The notes: generated from the sequence alone by a model not told the origin. A stretch of DNA of 15,628 bases from Acidobacteriota bacterium (GCA_963169175.1 CAUJFK010000296.1:1-15628); one strand, 5' to 3'. Shown: positions 1 through 7,955, numbered from the stretch's first letter. Program-made: numbers and translations.

Positions 1-1
1 C

Positions 2-472
2 CCAGTCGCTACCGCTCCCGGTTCTGACAAGGCGGTCGGCCTTTTCTTTTTCGGTTCGGTTCTGCTGGCCATTGGCTGGTCGTGGAGTCTTTTGTTTCCG
101 CTAAACAAATCGCTTTGGACAAGCTCCTATGTCGTTTACACCTCCGGCCTGGCTTTGCTGACACTCGGCTTTTGCTACTGGCTGATCGATGTTAAAGGCT
201 ACAAGCGTTGGTCAAAGCCATTTGTCATTTTCGGCGTCAACGCGCTCGCCCTTTTCGCCTTCTCCGGCCTGATGGCCAGGCTGATGGGCATGCTCCGCAT
301 CACGGACTCTGATGGAAAAGAAGTCACCCTTCAAGGCTGGATCTTCAACGAATTATTCCTCTCCTGGGCCTCGCCAATAAACGCTTCCTTAGCCTACGCC
401 ATCTGCTTCATTCTATTTTGGCTTTTCCTGATGTGGCTGCTCTATCGGAGAAGAATTTTTATTAAGGTGTAA
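2..472 (+). CDS. C-terminal part of NagX/HGSNAT-like membrane acyltransferase (5' truncated by window edge)
   Basis: The frame is open from the first bases of the window, so only about 156 C-terminal residues are visible; the TTG at 92 is internal, not the start. Four hydrophobic segments are seen (about residues 12-32, 45-65, 74-94 and 130-150 of the visible part), with a short basic tail. The stretch LNKSLWTSSYVVYTSG followed by LCYWLIDVKGY-like sequence (here FCYWLIDVKGYKRW) is typical of the DUF5009/DUF1624 family, related to heparan-alpha-glucosaminide N-acetyltransferase and to bacterial NagX. Members are multi-pass inner-membrane proteins thought to move acetyl groups onto amino sugars across the membrane. 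The catalytic His lies in the missing N-terminal part, so activity cannot be judged. The gene converges on the DUF4139 gene, with a perfect palindrome between their stop codons. Confidence 0.75.
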   Translation, partial: PVATAPGSDKAVGLFFFGSVLLAIGWSWSLLFPLNKSLWTSSYVVYTSGLALLTLGFCYWLIDVKGYKRWSKPFVIFGVNALALFAFSGLMARLMGMLRITDSDGKEVTLQGWIFNELFLSWASPINASLAYAICFILFWLFLMWLLYRRRIFIKV

Positions 473-479
473 TCATGCC

Positions 480-499
480 CGTCAAACTTTAGTTTGACG
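480..499. repeat. Perfect 20-bp palindrome between convergent genes
   Basis: CGTCAAACTTTAGTTTGACG has 9-bp arms around a TT/AA centre. It sits 7 nt after the acyltransferase stop and 14 nt from the DUF4139 stop. An identical 20-mer occurs at 2762-2781. No T-run follows on either strand, so it is a weak candidate for a bidirectional terminator and is better described as a dispersed palindromic repeat. Confidence 0.8.
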
Positions 500-513
500 A
501 GCGGGTGTCGATC

Positions 514-2676
514 CTACGTTATCTCAAATGTCCTGATCGCCAGCGCAAGTTCGGCTTCGAGTTTTTCTTTCTCGGCTGTTATCGACTTCCGTTCTTTTTC
601 CATTTCCTCAAGCCGCGTTTCCTGCTCACCCGCTTTTGCGATGTATCGAGCAATAAGCGATTTGGCTTCGGGCGTTTTGGCGAGTGATTCGATATTCTGG
701 CGCAGGCGAGCCTGGTCGGTTGAAATGGCCTGTACCTCCGAATCGAGTGCCGCAATTTGCTGCCCGACTCGATTGATCTGCTGCCGCAGGTCGATCAGTT
801 TTTCAAGCATGGTCCGGGTGACTGTGTCGATATAGCCGCGTTTGATGAATAGTTCGAGTTGGTCGCGCGTCACATTCTTCAGACCGTACGAATCCATCAA
901 TCCTTGCTTTTCGACGACGGGAAGAGAGACTTTCTCGAACGGTTTAAGAACCACGCGGAACCGATAAACGGTTTCATTGACCGTTTCGGGCCGTTGCGTT
1001 CCTTCGTCCAATTTCCAATCCTTTCTTAATGGATGTTCTACATAGATCACTTTTTCGCGGTCGGTTTGGTTTGTGAGGTGATAGATCTTTTGCTCGGTTC
1101 GGAAATAGTGCACTTGAAACACTCCGTCAGCAACCTTGATCAATTGGGCCGGCCGTGTATCGCCTTTGTTCTCGGTGGAAATTCGGGTTCCAAGATCGAG
1201 AGCGAATGAGATCAGCCGATTCTCCTTTGGTTTAAGCCTTTCCATCAAAGCTTCGCCTGCGTAAGCGTCGCGGTCGAGTACTGTGAGGCTGCCGCCCTCG
1301 AATGTAAGCGGAGACGTGTTGGTCAATAGCATGCCGCCCATCGGCCTATCAGACCGAACAGATTCGTTGTAGATCGAAACACGTTCGCCGTCCATCTTGG
1401 TCTGGATAATCGGGATCAATGCTGACCTGTTGCGGGGCACCGTCACCGCGTTGTCGATCCGATACTCGAAAAGATCGCCAAGCTCGCTTCCGCTTGCCGC
1501 GGCCGTGACACCCGATTGAAGATTCATTAGCGCACCGCTGATCTCTGTTTTAACAACATCGCCTCCGGTAACATCGACCACGGTACCTGTGCCGTTACCG
1601 TAACCCGAACCGCCTCCTGATCCAGTGCCTGATCCGGAACCAGAACCATATCCGTTTCCTCGGCCATATCCGCTGCCCGCATCATATATCTGTGGTTCAA
1701 GATTTAGATCTTCGGGTATTGGAATGATCGGGCGGTAACGGTATAGTGGTTTTTGCAAGTTCTGAATAAAAGAAACGGGCGAACCGGAAACCAGCGACAG
1801 CTTAACACTGCTCCAGTCTTCTTCGCTTACATTATCGACGATCGCCCAGCCCTGAAAGAATGGTTTCCCGGCTTCGTCTAACACAACGCGATAGGTTGTT
1901 TTCCAGATCGGAGCGGCTATCGTGTAGCTGACCACCATTTCGCGCGTACCCGTGCCTTCGGATGTGATGGTTATCGTTTTTGCGTCCCGACGCCGCGTTG
2001 AAGCGGTCGCGTTTGCAAATTCATTCAGGTCACGCTGCGTCGTATCTTCCAGCAGCTTTACAGTTCGTATTTCGGACAGGTCAAAAGACGTTATTTCGCC
2101 GGATTCAGAAGCCACAACGAGCGAGTAACCGCTTTCGAGTGTTTGCGGCATTTCGCTGCCTTTTTGCTTTACGTCCAGCTTTCGCTTCTCGACGGTTAGA
2201 ATGGAACCTGTTGCAGTTCCTTTTGTCGATGTCACAAAAACCTTGGCTCCCTGAAGCTGCGAGAGAACCCCGGCCAGCCCACCGTTCGCATTCTCGTTCT
2301 GCTCAGATTCGGCATCTATGCTGAAAGGGATCTCCGCCGTCCTTGCTGAGGCAGGAGCGGATGAATTGTAGCTGACGGCGCCGATCTTGCCTTTGCCGAG
2401 GTCGAGGACGACCATTGATTTTAGGACGTCATCGACTTGCGATTGTTTGAATGAGAGGTTTACTTCCGCATTGCCGGTGACGATGCCGCGACGCTCGATG
2501 TAAGCAACGCCGTTGGAATATAGGATGACGCGGCGGATCGGCAGCGTGTTTGCAGTGACCACGGGTGCGGCGTTTTGGTCGTTTTGTGTAGCATTTGGTC
2601 TCCGCGTCCTATTCGATTGCGAAAACCCCGAAAATGAGCACACCAATAACGTAAGGAGCGTGAGAATTCGTTTCAT
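514..2676 (-). CDS. Secreted DUF4139 domain-containing protein
   Basis: 720 residues. An N-terminal signal peptide (residues 1 to about 20, basic start then a Leu-rich core ending near GFSQ) indicates export. Residues 45-105 resemble the N-terminal strand-rich part of the family (TLPIRRVILYSNGVAYIERRG). The DUF4139 region begins about residue 250, with APIWKTTYRVVLDE at 255-268 and the marker GWAIVDNVSEEDWSSVKLSL at 276-295, followed by LVSGSPVSF. Residues 333-365 are a Gly/Ser/Tyr/Asn/Thr low-complexity stretch inside the domain. The C-terminus (about 622-712) is charged and heptad-like, a probable coiled coil. The start is supported by GAGGA about 10 nt upstream on the minus strand. The function of DUF4139 proteins is not established; the fold suggests an extracytoplasmic structural or adhesive role, which is inference. 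The gene stands alone, bracketed by identical palindromes. Confidence 0.85.
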   Translation of the reverse strand: MKRILTLLTLLVCSFSGFSQSNRTRRPNATQNDQNAAPVVTANTLPIRRVILYSNGVAYIERRGIVTGNAEVNLSFKQSQVDDVLKSMVVLDLGKGKIGAVSYNSSAPASARTAEIPFSIDAESEQNENANGGLAGVLSQLQGAKVFVTSTKGTATGSILTVEKRKLDVKQKGSEMPQTLESGYSLVVASESGEITSFDLSEIRTVKLLEDTTQRDLNEFANATASTRRRDAKTITITSEGTGTREMVVSYTIAAPIWKTTYRVVLDEAGKPFFQGWAIVDNVSEEDWSSVKLSLVSGSPVSFIQNLQKPLYRYRPIIPIPEDLNLEPQIYDAGSGYGRGNGYGSGSGSGTGSGGGSGYGNGTGTVVDVTGGDVVKTEISGALMNLQSGVTAAASGSELGDLFEYRIDNAVTVPRNRSALIPIIQTKMDGERVSIYNESVRSDRPMGGMLLTNTSPLTFEGGSLTVLDRDAYAGEALMERLKPKENRLISFALDLGTRISTENKGDTRPAQLIKVADGVFQVHYFRTEQKIYHLTNQTDREKVIYVEHPLRKDWKLDEGTQRPETVNETVYRFRVVLKPFEKVSLPVVEKQGLMDSYGLKNVTRDQLELFIKRGYIDTVTRTMLEKLIDLRQQINRVGQQIAALDSEVQAISTDQARLRQNIESLAKTPEAKSLIARYIAKAGEQETRLEEMEKERKSITAEKEKLEAELALAIRTFEIT

Positions 2677-2761
2677 TGTTTTTATTTCCTCAGAACAGAG
2701 ATGGCGATACTGAGCTAATGGATGAGGTGAGTATTGGGAAAGGTTGCTTTGCAGCCATGTT

Positions 2762-2781
2762 CGTCAAACTTTAGTTTGACG
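2762..2781. repeat. Second copy of the CGTCAAACT/AGTTTGACG palindrome
   Basis: Identical over 20 bp to 480-499; here the symmetry extends to TT...AA outside the arms (2760-2783). It lies 85 bp upstream of the DUF4139 start codon, in the gap between that gene and sucC (2677-2832). That gap has no gene or promoter that I could support. Confidence 0.8.
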
Positions 2782-2806
2782 AACGCTCGTTTCACGAATC
2801 CAAGAG

Positions 2807-2826
2807 CAGCAAACTAAAGTTTGTTG
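2807..2826. repeat. Related imperfect palindrome just downstream of sucC
   Basis: Arms CAGCAAACT and AGTTTGTTG flank an AA centre, with one G-T pair. The inner CAAACT/AGTTTG is shared with the palindromes at 480 and 2762, but the outer bases differ and stay mostly paired. It starts 6 nt after the sucC stop codon (minus strand). No T-run follows, so a terminator role is not supported. Confidence 0.6.
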
Positions 2827-2832
2827 GACAAT

Positions 2833-4002
2833 CTAAAACTCCGCATTTGCGGCGGAGACTACTTTTTCGGCGGCGTCGTTCATTCCTTCGGCGGGGATTA
2901 TGCCGATGGCGGAATCGCGGAGGACGCGGCGGCCTTCTTCGACGTTTGTGCCTTCGAGGCGGGCGACGATCGGGACCGATACACCGAGGTTCTTGGCGGC
3001 GGCGACCACGCCGTTTGCCACCATATCGCAGCGGACAATGCCGCCGAAGATGTTTATCAAAACTGCCTTTACGTTGTCATCGGCGAGTAGAATTTTGAAC
3101 GCCTGTTCGACGCGTTCCTGTGAAGCTCCGCCGCCTACATCGAGAAAGTTTGCCGGTTCGCCGCCGGCGAGTTTGATAATGTCCATCGTCGCCATCGCCA
3201 GGCCGGCGCCGTTCACCATACAGCCGATGTTACCGTCGAGTTTGATGTAATTAAGATCGTATTTCGACGCCTCGATCTCGAGCGGTTCTTCCTCGTTCAG
3301 ATCGCGGAGTTCGGCGTAATCTTTATGCCGAAACATCGCATTGTCGTCGAAATTAACCTTTGCATCTAGCGCGATCAGGCGGTTGTCTTTCGTCAGCAGA
3401 AACGGATTTATCTCAAGCAGCGAGGCGTCCATTTTCTCGTAAGCGTCATAGAGCGTCAGCATAAACTTCGCCGCCTGGTTGATGAGATCGTTTGGAATCC
3501 CAAGTCCAAATGCGAGCTTACGAGCCTGAAACGGACGCAGGCCGACCGAAGGATCGATCGTTTCTTTCAAGATCAGTTCCGGCGTTTCTTCGGCGACCTT
3601 TTCAATGTCCATTCCGCCTGCGCTCGAAGCCATAAAAACGTTTCGGCCGGTTACACGGTCAAGTGTAACGGCGAGATAAAACTCACGATCGATCGGCAAT
3701 CCTTCCTCGATCAAAAGAGTTTTCACCTGACGGCCTTCGGGGCCGGTTTGGTGCGTGATAAGCATCATCCCAAGCATCTGGCCCGCTATCTCTTTTGCCT
3801 CGGAAGGCGATTTAGCAAGTTTTACGCCGCCGCCTTTGCCGCGACCGCCGGCGTGGATCTGGGCCTTTACTACCACAACATCCGTGCCCAATTCGCGGGC
3901 GGCCGCCTCGGCCTCGTCCGCCGTCCTGGCAACAATGCCGCGCGGAACCGGGACGCCATACTCTTTAAGAAGTGCTTTGCCTTGATACTCGTGAATTTTC
4001 AT
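2833..4002 (-). CDS. sucC: Succinyl-CoA synthetase (ADP-forming) beta subunit
   Basis: 389 residues, the usual length for SucC. The start MKIHEYQGKALLKEYGV at 4002 matches the family N-terminus; the longer in-frame opening to 4083 would run back through a palindrome and has no family match. The ATP-grasp part shows VKAQIHAGGRGKGGG at about 45-59, EINPFLLT, and ALDAKVNFDDNA. The C-terminal CoA-ligase part has NIFGGIVRCD at 317-326. It forms the alpha/beta complex with SucD that makes ATP (or GTP) from succinyl-CoA in the TCA cycle. The expected partner sucD is not next to it: downstream lies only a 156-bp gap and the DUF4139 gene. No Shine-Dalgarno is visible before the ATG; a hairpin occupies that place (4013-4033). 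Confidence 0.96.
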   Translation of the reverse strand: MKIHEYQGKALLKEYGVPVPRGIVARTADEAEAAARELGTDVVVVKAQIHAGGRGKGGGVKLAKSPSEAKEIAGQMLGMMLITHQTGPEGRQVKTLLIEEGLPIDREFYLAVTLDRVTGRNVFMASSAGGMDIEKVAEETPELILKETIDPSVGLRPFQARKLAFGLGIPNDLINQAAKFMLTLYDAYEKMDASLLEINPFLLTKDNRLIALDAKVNFDDNAMFRHKDYAELRDLNEEEPLEIEASKYDLNYIKLDGNIGCMVNGAGLAMATMDIIKLAGGEPANFLDVGGGASQERVEQAFKILLADDNVKAVLINIFGGIVRCDMVANGVVAAAKNLGVSVPIVARLEGTNVEEGRRVLRDSAIGIIPAEGMNDAAEKVVSAANAEF

Positions 4003-4012
4003 ATGCTGAGAT

Positions 4013-4033
4013 CGACAGGCTAACGGCCTGTCG
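4013..4033. repeat. Hairpin CGACAGGC/GCCTGTCG in the sucC leader
   Basis: 8-bp perfect arms (4013-4020 and 4026-4033) around a 5-nt loop. Only 10 nt separate it from the sucC ATG. The arm GACAGG/CCTGTC recurs in the frr leader at 13839-13857. Confidence 0.7.
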
Positions 4034-4070
4034 TACGATTTTGCCGAAAGCCCAATTTTAGCCGTCCGGC

Positions 4071-4110
4071 GTCTAAAAGGCAAAAGGCAGCCGCAGGGCC
4101 GCCCTTTGCC
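4071..4110 (-). terminator. Intrinsic terminator of the DUF4344-lipoprotein operon
   Basis: On the minus strand, 23 nt after the lipoprotein gene stop, a 32-nt hairpin (4079-4110; 14-bp stem with two mismatches, 4-nt loop, arms ending GGCAAA/TTTGCC) is followed by TTTTAGAC. The T-run is short, but the stem is GC-rich and the position fits. Confidence 0.65.
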
Positions 4111-4133
4111 GGAACTTCACACAGATTAATAGT

Positions 4134-4715
4134 TTACATATTTACGACCAGCTTAAGAAGTTTCCATTCTCCGTCACGCTTAACATATTCGTACTCGAAT
4201 TTTACGTTCAGCGGTTTGGTCGGAAACTTGCCCTCAAGCACAAGAATATCGAGGCCTTTTTCCTGACGAATGCTCGGAGCGGGCGAGAAGTCGGCGGTCG
4301 CGCCGGGGACCTTGTTCAGGCTTGGCAGGATCAATTTCTTCTTTTTAACGAATTCTTTGAAAACGTCTGCCATTTGATCTTCCGTATATGTACTCTTGAA
4401 ATCAGTAGATGCGTATTCGTAAATCTCGCTGAAGTCATATGTATCGAGAGCCTCAGCAAAATCAGCAGTTGTTCCTTTGACGAGCGATTGAAGCGTCGAA
4501 TCCGACGGAACGCCGTCCGCATCCGTATCGGTTTCACTTGTCGTTGTAGTCGAGTTGGCGGTAGTCGAGCTATTTGAAGTACTCGAATTGCTGGTTGTGC
4601 CGAACTCCTTGGAACAGGTACAGCCGAGCGCGATCGAGCCAACGATCGCAAACGCGATCAGGCCGCTTAGCCGGGCATCTTTACCAAAAAGCAGGGAAGT
4701 TGCAAGTTTTTTCAT
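4134..4715 (-). CDS. Lipoprotein with Ser/Thr-rich linker and NTF2-like domain
   Basis: 193 residues from the ATG at 4715, chosen over the ATG at 4745 because GGAG lies 9 nt upstream and the protein then opens with MKKLATSLL. The signal peptide ends in a lipobox ALGC, with Cys32 as the predicted lipidated residue, so the protein is probably membrane-anchored and exported. Next is a linker of about 35 residues made almost wholly of Ser, Thr and Asn. The C-terminal 110 residues (from LQSLVKGTTADFAEALDTYD to DGEWKLLKLVVNM) have the helix-then-sheet pattern and closing GEWKL strand of small NTF2-like domains such as DUF3887/DUF4019. No specific function is recognisable. It is the second gene of an operon, 26 bp after the metallopeptidase gene. 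Confidence 0.75.
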   Translation of the reverse strand: MKKLATSLLFGKDARLSGLIAFAIVGSIALGCTCSKEFGTTSNSSTSNSSTTANSTTTTSETDTDADGVPSDSTLQSLVKGTTADFAEALDTYDFSEIYEYASTDFKSTYTEDQMADVFKEFVKKKKLILPSLNKVPGATADFSPAPSIRQEKGLDILVLEGKFPTKPLNVKFEYEYVKRDGEWKLLKLVVNM

Positions 4716-4723
4716 TTGAGGTT

Positions 4724-4729
4724 TCTCCA
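4724..4729 (-). promoter_or_regulatory. Ribosome binding site that fixes the lipoprotein start at 4715
   Basis: The minus strand reads TGGAGA with GGAG ending 9 nt before ATG. The alternative ATG at 4745 lies inside the preceding gene's last codons and has no such site. Confidence 0.6.
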
Positions 4730-4741
4730 GAAAATAGATGT

Positions 4742-5632
4742 TCAATTCTTTCGCCAGGGTTCAAGTAATTTGATCCAACTGTTCACGGCCCTTTGATATT
4801 CGCCTTGACAGCGTGCCGCCCGTTCTTTTGGCAAATAGCCTTTGTCCACGATGGTTTGGTGTTTCTTTGGGTCAGATCCGTAGATCATGCACAGTGAATT
4901 GTAGAATCTTTGTTCCTGCAGCAGATGCTCATCGGCGAGGCTGCGTTCTCGATTGTCGCCTTGTTTTGATTCAATGGCAAATGCATCAGCGGCGGCATAT
5001 ACCGCACGCAGGCCTTCGTCGCCCAGTTCTTTCAAATTGATGTATGCTGAACAGCGATCTGCCGCGTCTTCTTCATTGCCCGCCACCGGAAGTTTGTACT
5101 GATCGATAAGCGCATGCGCTATCTCATGAAGGAATACAAAACGCACTGCATCATTCATCTTCTTATATGCCAGGTCGTCGGCGATGCCGCTTTTTTTGAA
5201 CGTCCGGTAGAAGTCCTCCATAAGCTCATAGCACATCGTTACCGAGCCGTCATTTGCATCGTAAAATGCATTGACCTCTTTGCAATCCTTTGTTCGAAGA
5301 TATATGTTTCGCGGCAAAGCCAGTGCCTTGTTCAGCTTATCGGCGGCATTTTCTAAAAGCTGAGCGTCCTTTACCTGGCGGTCGATCTCTTTATAACGGG
5401 GCGTTTCGATATCGAGATGCTGAACTATGAAATCTCCTTCATCCGTCTTTGGTGCCGAAGGCGCGAGCGCCGGACTTTTGTTTGATGAAGCGGTGTTTGA
5501 TTCGTCGATGTAAACATCAGGCTGTTCAACCTCAGGCTCACGCGATGAACTGCAAAAACATCCCGTGATCAGAAACAGCGCGCCAAAGGCCAGCAAGAGG
5601 TTTATCAGATTGGGGCGAAGTTTCAGGTCCAT
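4742..5632 (-). CDS. DUF4344-type lipoprotein metallopeptidase
   Basis: 296 residues. The signal peptide has a lipobox LITGC, with Cys25 as the predicted lipid site, followed by a disordered Glu/Pro/Ser/Ala linker (about 30-65). The catalytic motif is HEIAH at 169-173 (HExxH zinc site) inside RFVFLHEIAHALIDQY. EEDAAD at 187-192 may give the third zinc ligand, as in the DUF4344 family of predicted secreted zinc peptidases. Cysteines at 117, 134 and 194 could form disulfides in the envelope. Substrate is unknown. It is the first gene of a two-lipoprotein operon, so the NTF2-like lipoprotein may be its partner or regulator; this is inference from position. No strong Shine-Dalgarno precedes the ATG. 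MDLKLRPN with its basic residue before the hydrophobic core makes a reasonable start. Confidence 0.85.
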   Translation of the reverse strand: MDLKLRPNLINLLLAFGALFLITGCFCSSSREPEVEQPDVYIDESNTASSNKSPALAPSAPKTDEGDFIVQHLDIETPRYKEIDRQVKDAQLLENAADKLNKALALPRNIYLRTKDCKEVNAFYDANDGSVTMCYELMEDFYRTFKKSGIADDLAYKKMNDAVRFVFLHEIAHALIDQYKLPVAGNEEDAADRCSAYINLKELGDEGLRAVYAAADAFAIESKQGDNRERSLADEHLLQEQRFYNSLCMIYGSDPKKHQTIVDKGYLPKERAARCQGEYQRAVNSWIKLLEPWRKN

Positions 5633-5658
5633 CTTCTAAATGGGAGGAACATCCGACG

Positions 5659-5676
5659 GGGCCTAGCGGCCCGCTA
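5659..5676. repeat. Small GC-rich palindrome upstream of the DUF4344 gene
   Basis: GGGCC-TAGC-GGCCC (5659-5672) overlaps TAGCGG/CCGCTA (5664-5676), giving two exclusive pairings. It lies 26 bp before the DUF4344 start, in the leader of that operon. It resembles the other intergenic palindromes in style but not in sequence. Confidence 0.4.
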
Positions 5677-5711
5677 CGGTCAAAATCAGACGATACAGGT
5701 AAGAAATTTTG

Positions 5712-5752
5712 CAAAAAAGAAATGGCTGAAGAACACCAGTTCACCAGCCATT
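5712..5752 (-). terminator. Intrinsic terminator of pepA
   Basis: On the minus strand, 24 nt after the pepA stop, arms AATGGCTG/CAGCCATT (5721-5752) enclose an inner GAAC/GTTC stem with a 4-nt loop. This is followed at once by TTCTTTTTTGC. The long interrupted stem plus T-tract is a classical Rho-independent signal. Confidence 0.88.
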
Positions 5753-5776
5753 ATCCGTGATGAGCTAAGGTTTTGT

Positions 5777-7276
5777 CTATTGCGACCTTTCTACCAATGT
5801 CAGCAGTGTTCTGACGGCAACCGCGGTCGGGCCTTTAGCATGATGCGGTTTTACCGTATCGCACCACGCCGTTCCGGCAATATCCAGATGTGCCCATTTT
5901 GCTTTATCGATAAACTCCTGAATAAAGACGGCTCCCATGATAGTGCCTGCCTTGCCGCGCGGGCCAATATTTTTAATGTCGGCAATATCGGACTTGATCT
6001 GCTTGCTGTATTCCTTGCTTACCGGAAGCTGCCAGAAACCTTCGCCGCATTCTTTGCCCAACGCAACGATGCGGTCAACCAATTCCTGATCGTTGCCCAT
6101 AATGCCCGTGTTCTGATCGCCGAGCGCGATGATGACGGCGCCGGTCAGCGTGGCCATATCAACTATTGATGTCGCACCTTGCTTTTCGGCATAGGCAACT
6201 GAATCGGCAAGGATAAGTCGGCCTTCGGCGTCGGTGTTTAGGATCTCGATCGTTTTGCCGTTCGAGGCCATTACAACGTCGCTCGGCCGCGATGCATTTC
6301 CGTCAGGCATATTCTCTACGGCGGCTACGATTCCCAAAACAGGAACTGTCGGCTTTAGCAAGGCGATCGCCCGCATTGTCCCAAGCACGGTTGCTCCGCC
6401 CGACATATCATATTTCATCGCGTCCATTCCGTCGCCGGGCTTTAGCGATATGCCGCCTGTATCAAATGTAATTCCCTTACCGACAAGTGCGAGGAGTTCG
6501 CCTTTCTTGCCTGTATTTTTTGCAGGGGTATAGCGAAGCACGATCAGCTTGGCCGGCTGCGTTGAACCACGGGAAACGCTAAGAAGCGATCCCATGCCAA
6601 GCTTTTCCATCTTGGCTTCATCGAGCACCTCGCATTTCAGTCCTGCTTCCTTAGCCATCGATTGCGCCCGGTTTGCCATTTCGGTCGGCGTTAGAATATT
6701 AGGCGGCTCGTTGGCAAGATCGCGGGTAAAGTTCATCGACTCACCGACGACCTGCCCGCGGTTCAGTCCGTTTTTTAGATCGCTGGCCGTTGCTCCGTCG
6801 ATGCAGAGGACCAGTTTGTTGACCGACTTGTCTTTCTTGTCCTTGGTCTTGTATTTGTCCAATTCGAATTGGCTTGTGACAAAGCCCTGTGCCGCGTTCT
6901 GCGCCGCGATGACGACATCCCCGTCATACCGGGGAAGGAAAGCGAAGCTTTTGTTGTTTCGCGTGCGGAGGTATCGTGTCGCGGCGCCGGCGGCAACGCC
7001 GACGTCCGCATGTGTATAGTCGGCCTTATTACCGACGCCGACCAGCATCAGCGAACGCGCCTTGACCTTGCCCTTCGGAGCAAACCTCAGCAACGCGGTC
7101 TCACCTTTTTCGCCTTTGAAATCTTCGGACTTGAGCACGGCGGCAAGTGCTCCTCCGGTTAGTTTGTTCAGTTCGCCAAGCAAACCCGACCCAGCCTTCT
7201 CGCCCTTAAAAACGGCTACGGCCAAAGCCTCGGCATTCGCTCCCGTAAAATTCCCCGTAATTCCCTGAAACTCCAT
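5777..7276 (-). CDS. pepA: Leucyl (cytosol) aminopeptidase, peptidase family M17
   Basis: 499 residues, the normal size. The N-terminal macro-like domain spans about 1-165. The catalytic domain carries VGKGITFDTGGISLKP (265-280), MKYDMSGGA (287-295) and NTDAEGRL (347-354). By alignment with E. coli PepA the two-metal ligands are Lys267, Asp272, Asp290, Asp349 and Glu351, with catalytic Lys279 and Arg353; all are present. It removes N-terminal residues from peptides in the cytosol and normally works as a hexamer. The start is supported by AAGAGG about 7 nt upstream. smpB lies 57 bp upstream on the same strand with no terminator between, so the two may be co-transcribed. A strong terminator follows. 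Confidence 0.96.
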   Translation of the reverse strand: MEFQGITGNFTGANAEALAVAVFKGEKAGSGLLGELNKLTGGALAAVLKSEDFKGEKGETALLRFAPKGKVKARSLMLVGVGNKADYTHADVGVAAGAATRYLRTRNNKSFAFLPRYDGDVVIAAQNAAQGFVTSQFELDKYKTKDKKDKSVNKLVLCIDGATASDLKNGLNRGQVVGESMNFTRDLANEPPNILTPTEMANRAQSMAKEAGLKCEVLDEAKMEKLGMGSLLSVSRGSTQPAKLIVLRYTPAKNTGKKGELLALVGKGITFDTGGISLKPGDGMDAMKYDMSGGATVLGTMRAIALLKPTVPVLGIVAAVENMPDGNASRPSDVVMASNGKTIEILNTDAEGRLILADSVAYAEKQGATSIVDMATLTGAVIIALGDQNTGIMGNDQELVDRIVALGKECGEGFWQLPVSKEYSKQIKSDIADIKNIGPRGKAGTIMGAVFIQEFIDKAKWAHLDIAGTAWCDTVKPHHAKGPTAVAVRTLLTLVERSQ

Positions 7277-7333
7277 CAGTGACCTCTTGTAAAAATGAAC
7301 TTTAATCCTCGAAACTTGTTGAATTACATTAAC

Positions 7334-7792
7334 TTATCTGGCCTTTTCTTTCAACTGTTGACGCGTCTCGCGGTCGATGGTCTTTCGCATTTCTGTCTCA
7401 CGCTTGTCATAGAGCTTTTTACCCTTGGCGACGCCGATCTCGAACTTTATACGGCCATTTTTCCAATAAATAGACGTTACGACCAGCGTCATTCCTTTGA
7501 TCGTGGTCTCTCGTTCGAGCTTTTCGATCTCTTTCCGGTGCAGCAACAGCTTGCGGCTGCGAAGCGGTTCATGATTCTGCCTGTTCCCATGCGAATACGG
7601 CGAAATATGAGCGTTCAACAGCCAGACCTCGCCGTCTTTGACCGAGACATACGAATCCTTCAATTGTATCCGCCCGGCCATGATGCTCTTCACCTCGGTA
7701 CCGACAAGCACCGCTCCGGCCTCGTATCTATCCAGGATATGAAACTCGTGAAAAGCCTGTCGATTGGCAAGTATCTCCTTATCAATGGGCAT
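7334..7792 (-). CDS. smpB: SsrA-binding protein SmpB
   Basis: 152 residues, typical length. Family marks are NRQAFHEFHILDRYEAGAVLVG near the N-terminus, GTEVKS at 31-36, the AHISPYSHGN stretch at 61-70, and the C-terminal GKKLYDKRE at 124-132 before a basic tail. SmpB binds tmRNA and brings it to stalled ribosomes for trans-translation; the basic tail enters the empty mRNA channel. No tmRNA gene is seen in this window. No clear Shine-Dalgarno precedes the ATG at 7792, and no other in-frame start fits. It is divergent from the RAYT element, and 236 bp of non-coding DNA lie between them. Confidence 0.97.
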   Translation of the reverse strand: MPIDKEILANRQAFHEFHILDRYEAGAVLVGTEVKSIMAGRIQLKDSYVSVKDGEVWLLNAHISPYSHGNRQNHEPLRSRKLLLHRKEIEKLERETTIKGMTLVVTSIYWKNGRIKFEIGVAKGKKLYDKRETEMRKTIDRETRQQLKEKAR

Positions 7793-7955
7793 TCAGAAAA
7801 GGTAAGAATAAACAGAGGTAAAGTCAAAAAGGACTCGGGTTCGTAAGTGCGAGACCATGATCGCGGAAGTGTTTTTCGAGCCCTGGCAGTTGTGGTTGCG
7901 GCCGGGATATAGTATTCGCGGCGCATAGCCCAATCGAGATATATGCAACTCTTCA

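Noticed and set aside
4003..4083. Longer N-terminus for SucC beginning at 4083
   Set aside because: It would translate through the leader hairpin and part of the upstream terminator region. MKIHEYQ at 4002 is the family start and gives the standard length.
5538..5744. 68-residue minus-strand open frame upstream of the DUF4344 gene
   Set aside because: It overlaps the signal-peptide region of that gene in another frame and runs back through the pepA terminator.
7295..7846. 183-residue plus-strand open frame over smpB
   Set aside because: Antisense shadow of a clear smpB gene, with no domain or ribosome binding site.
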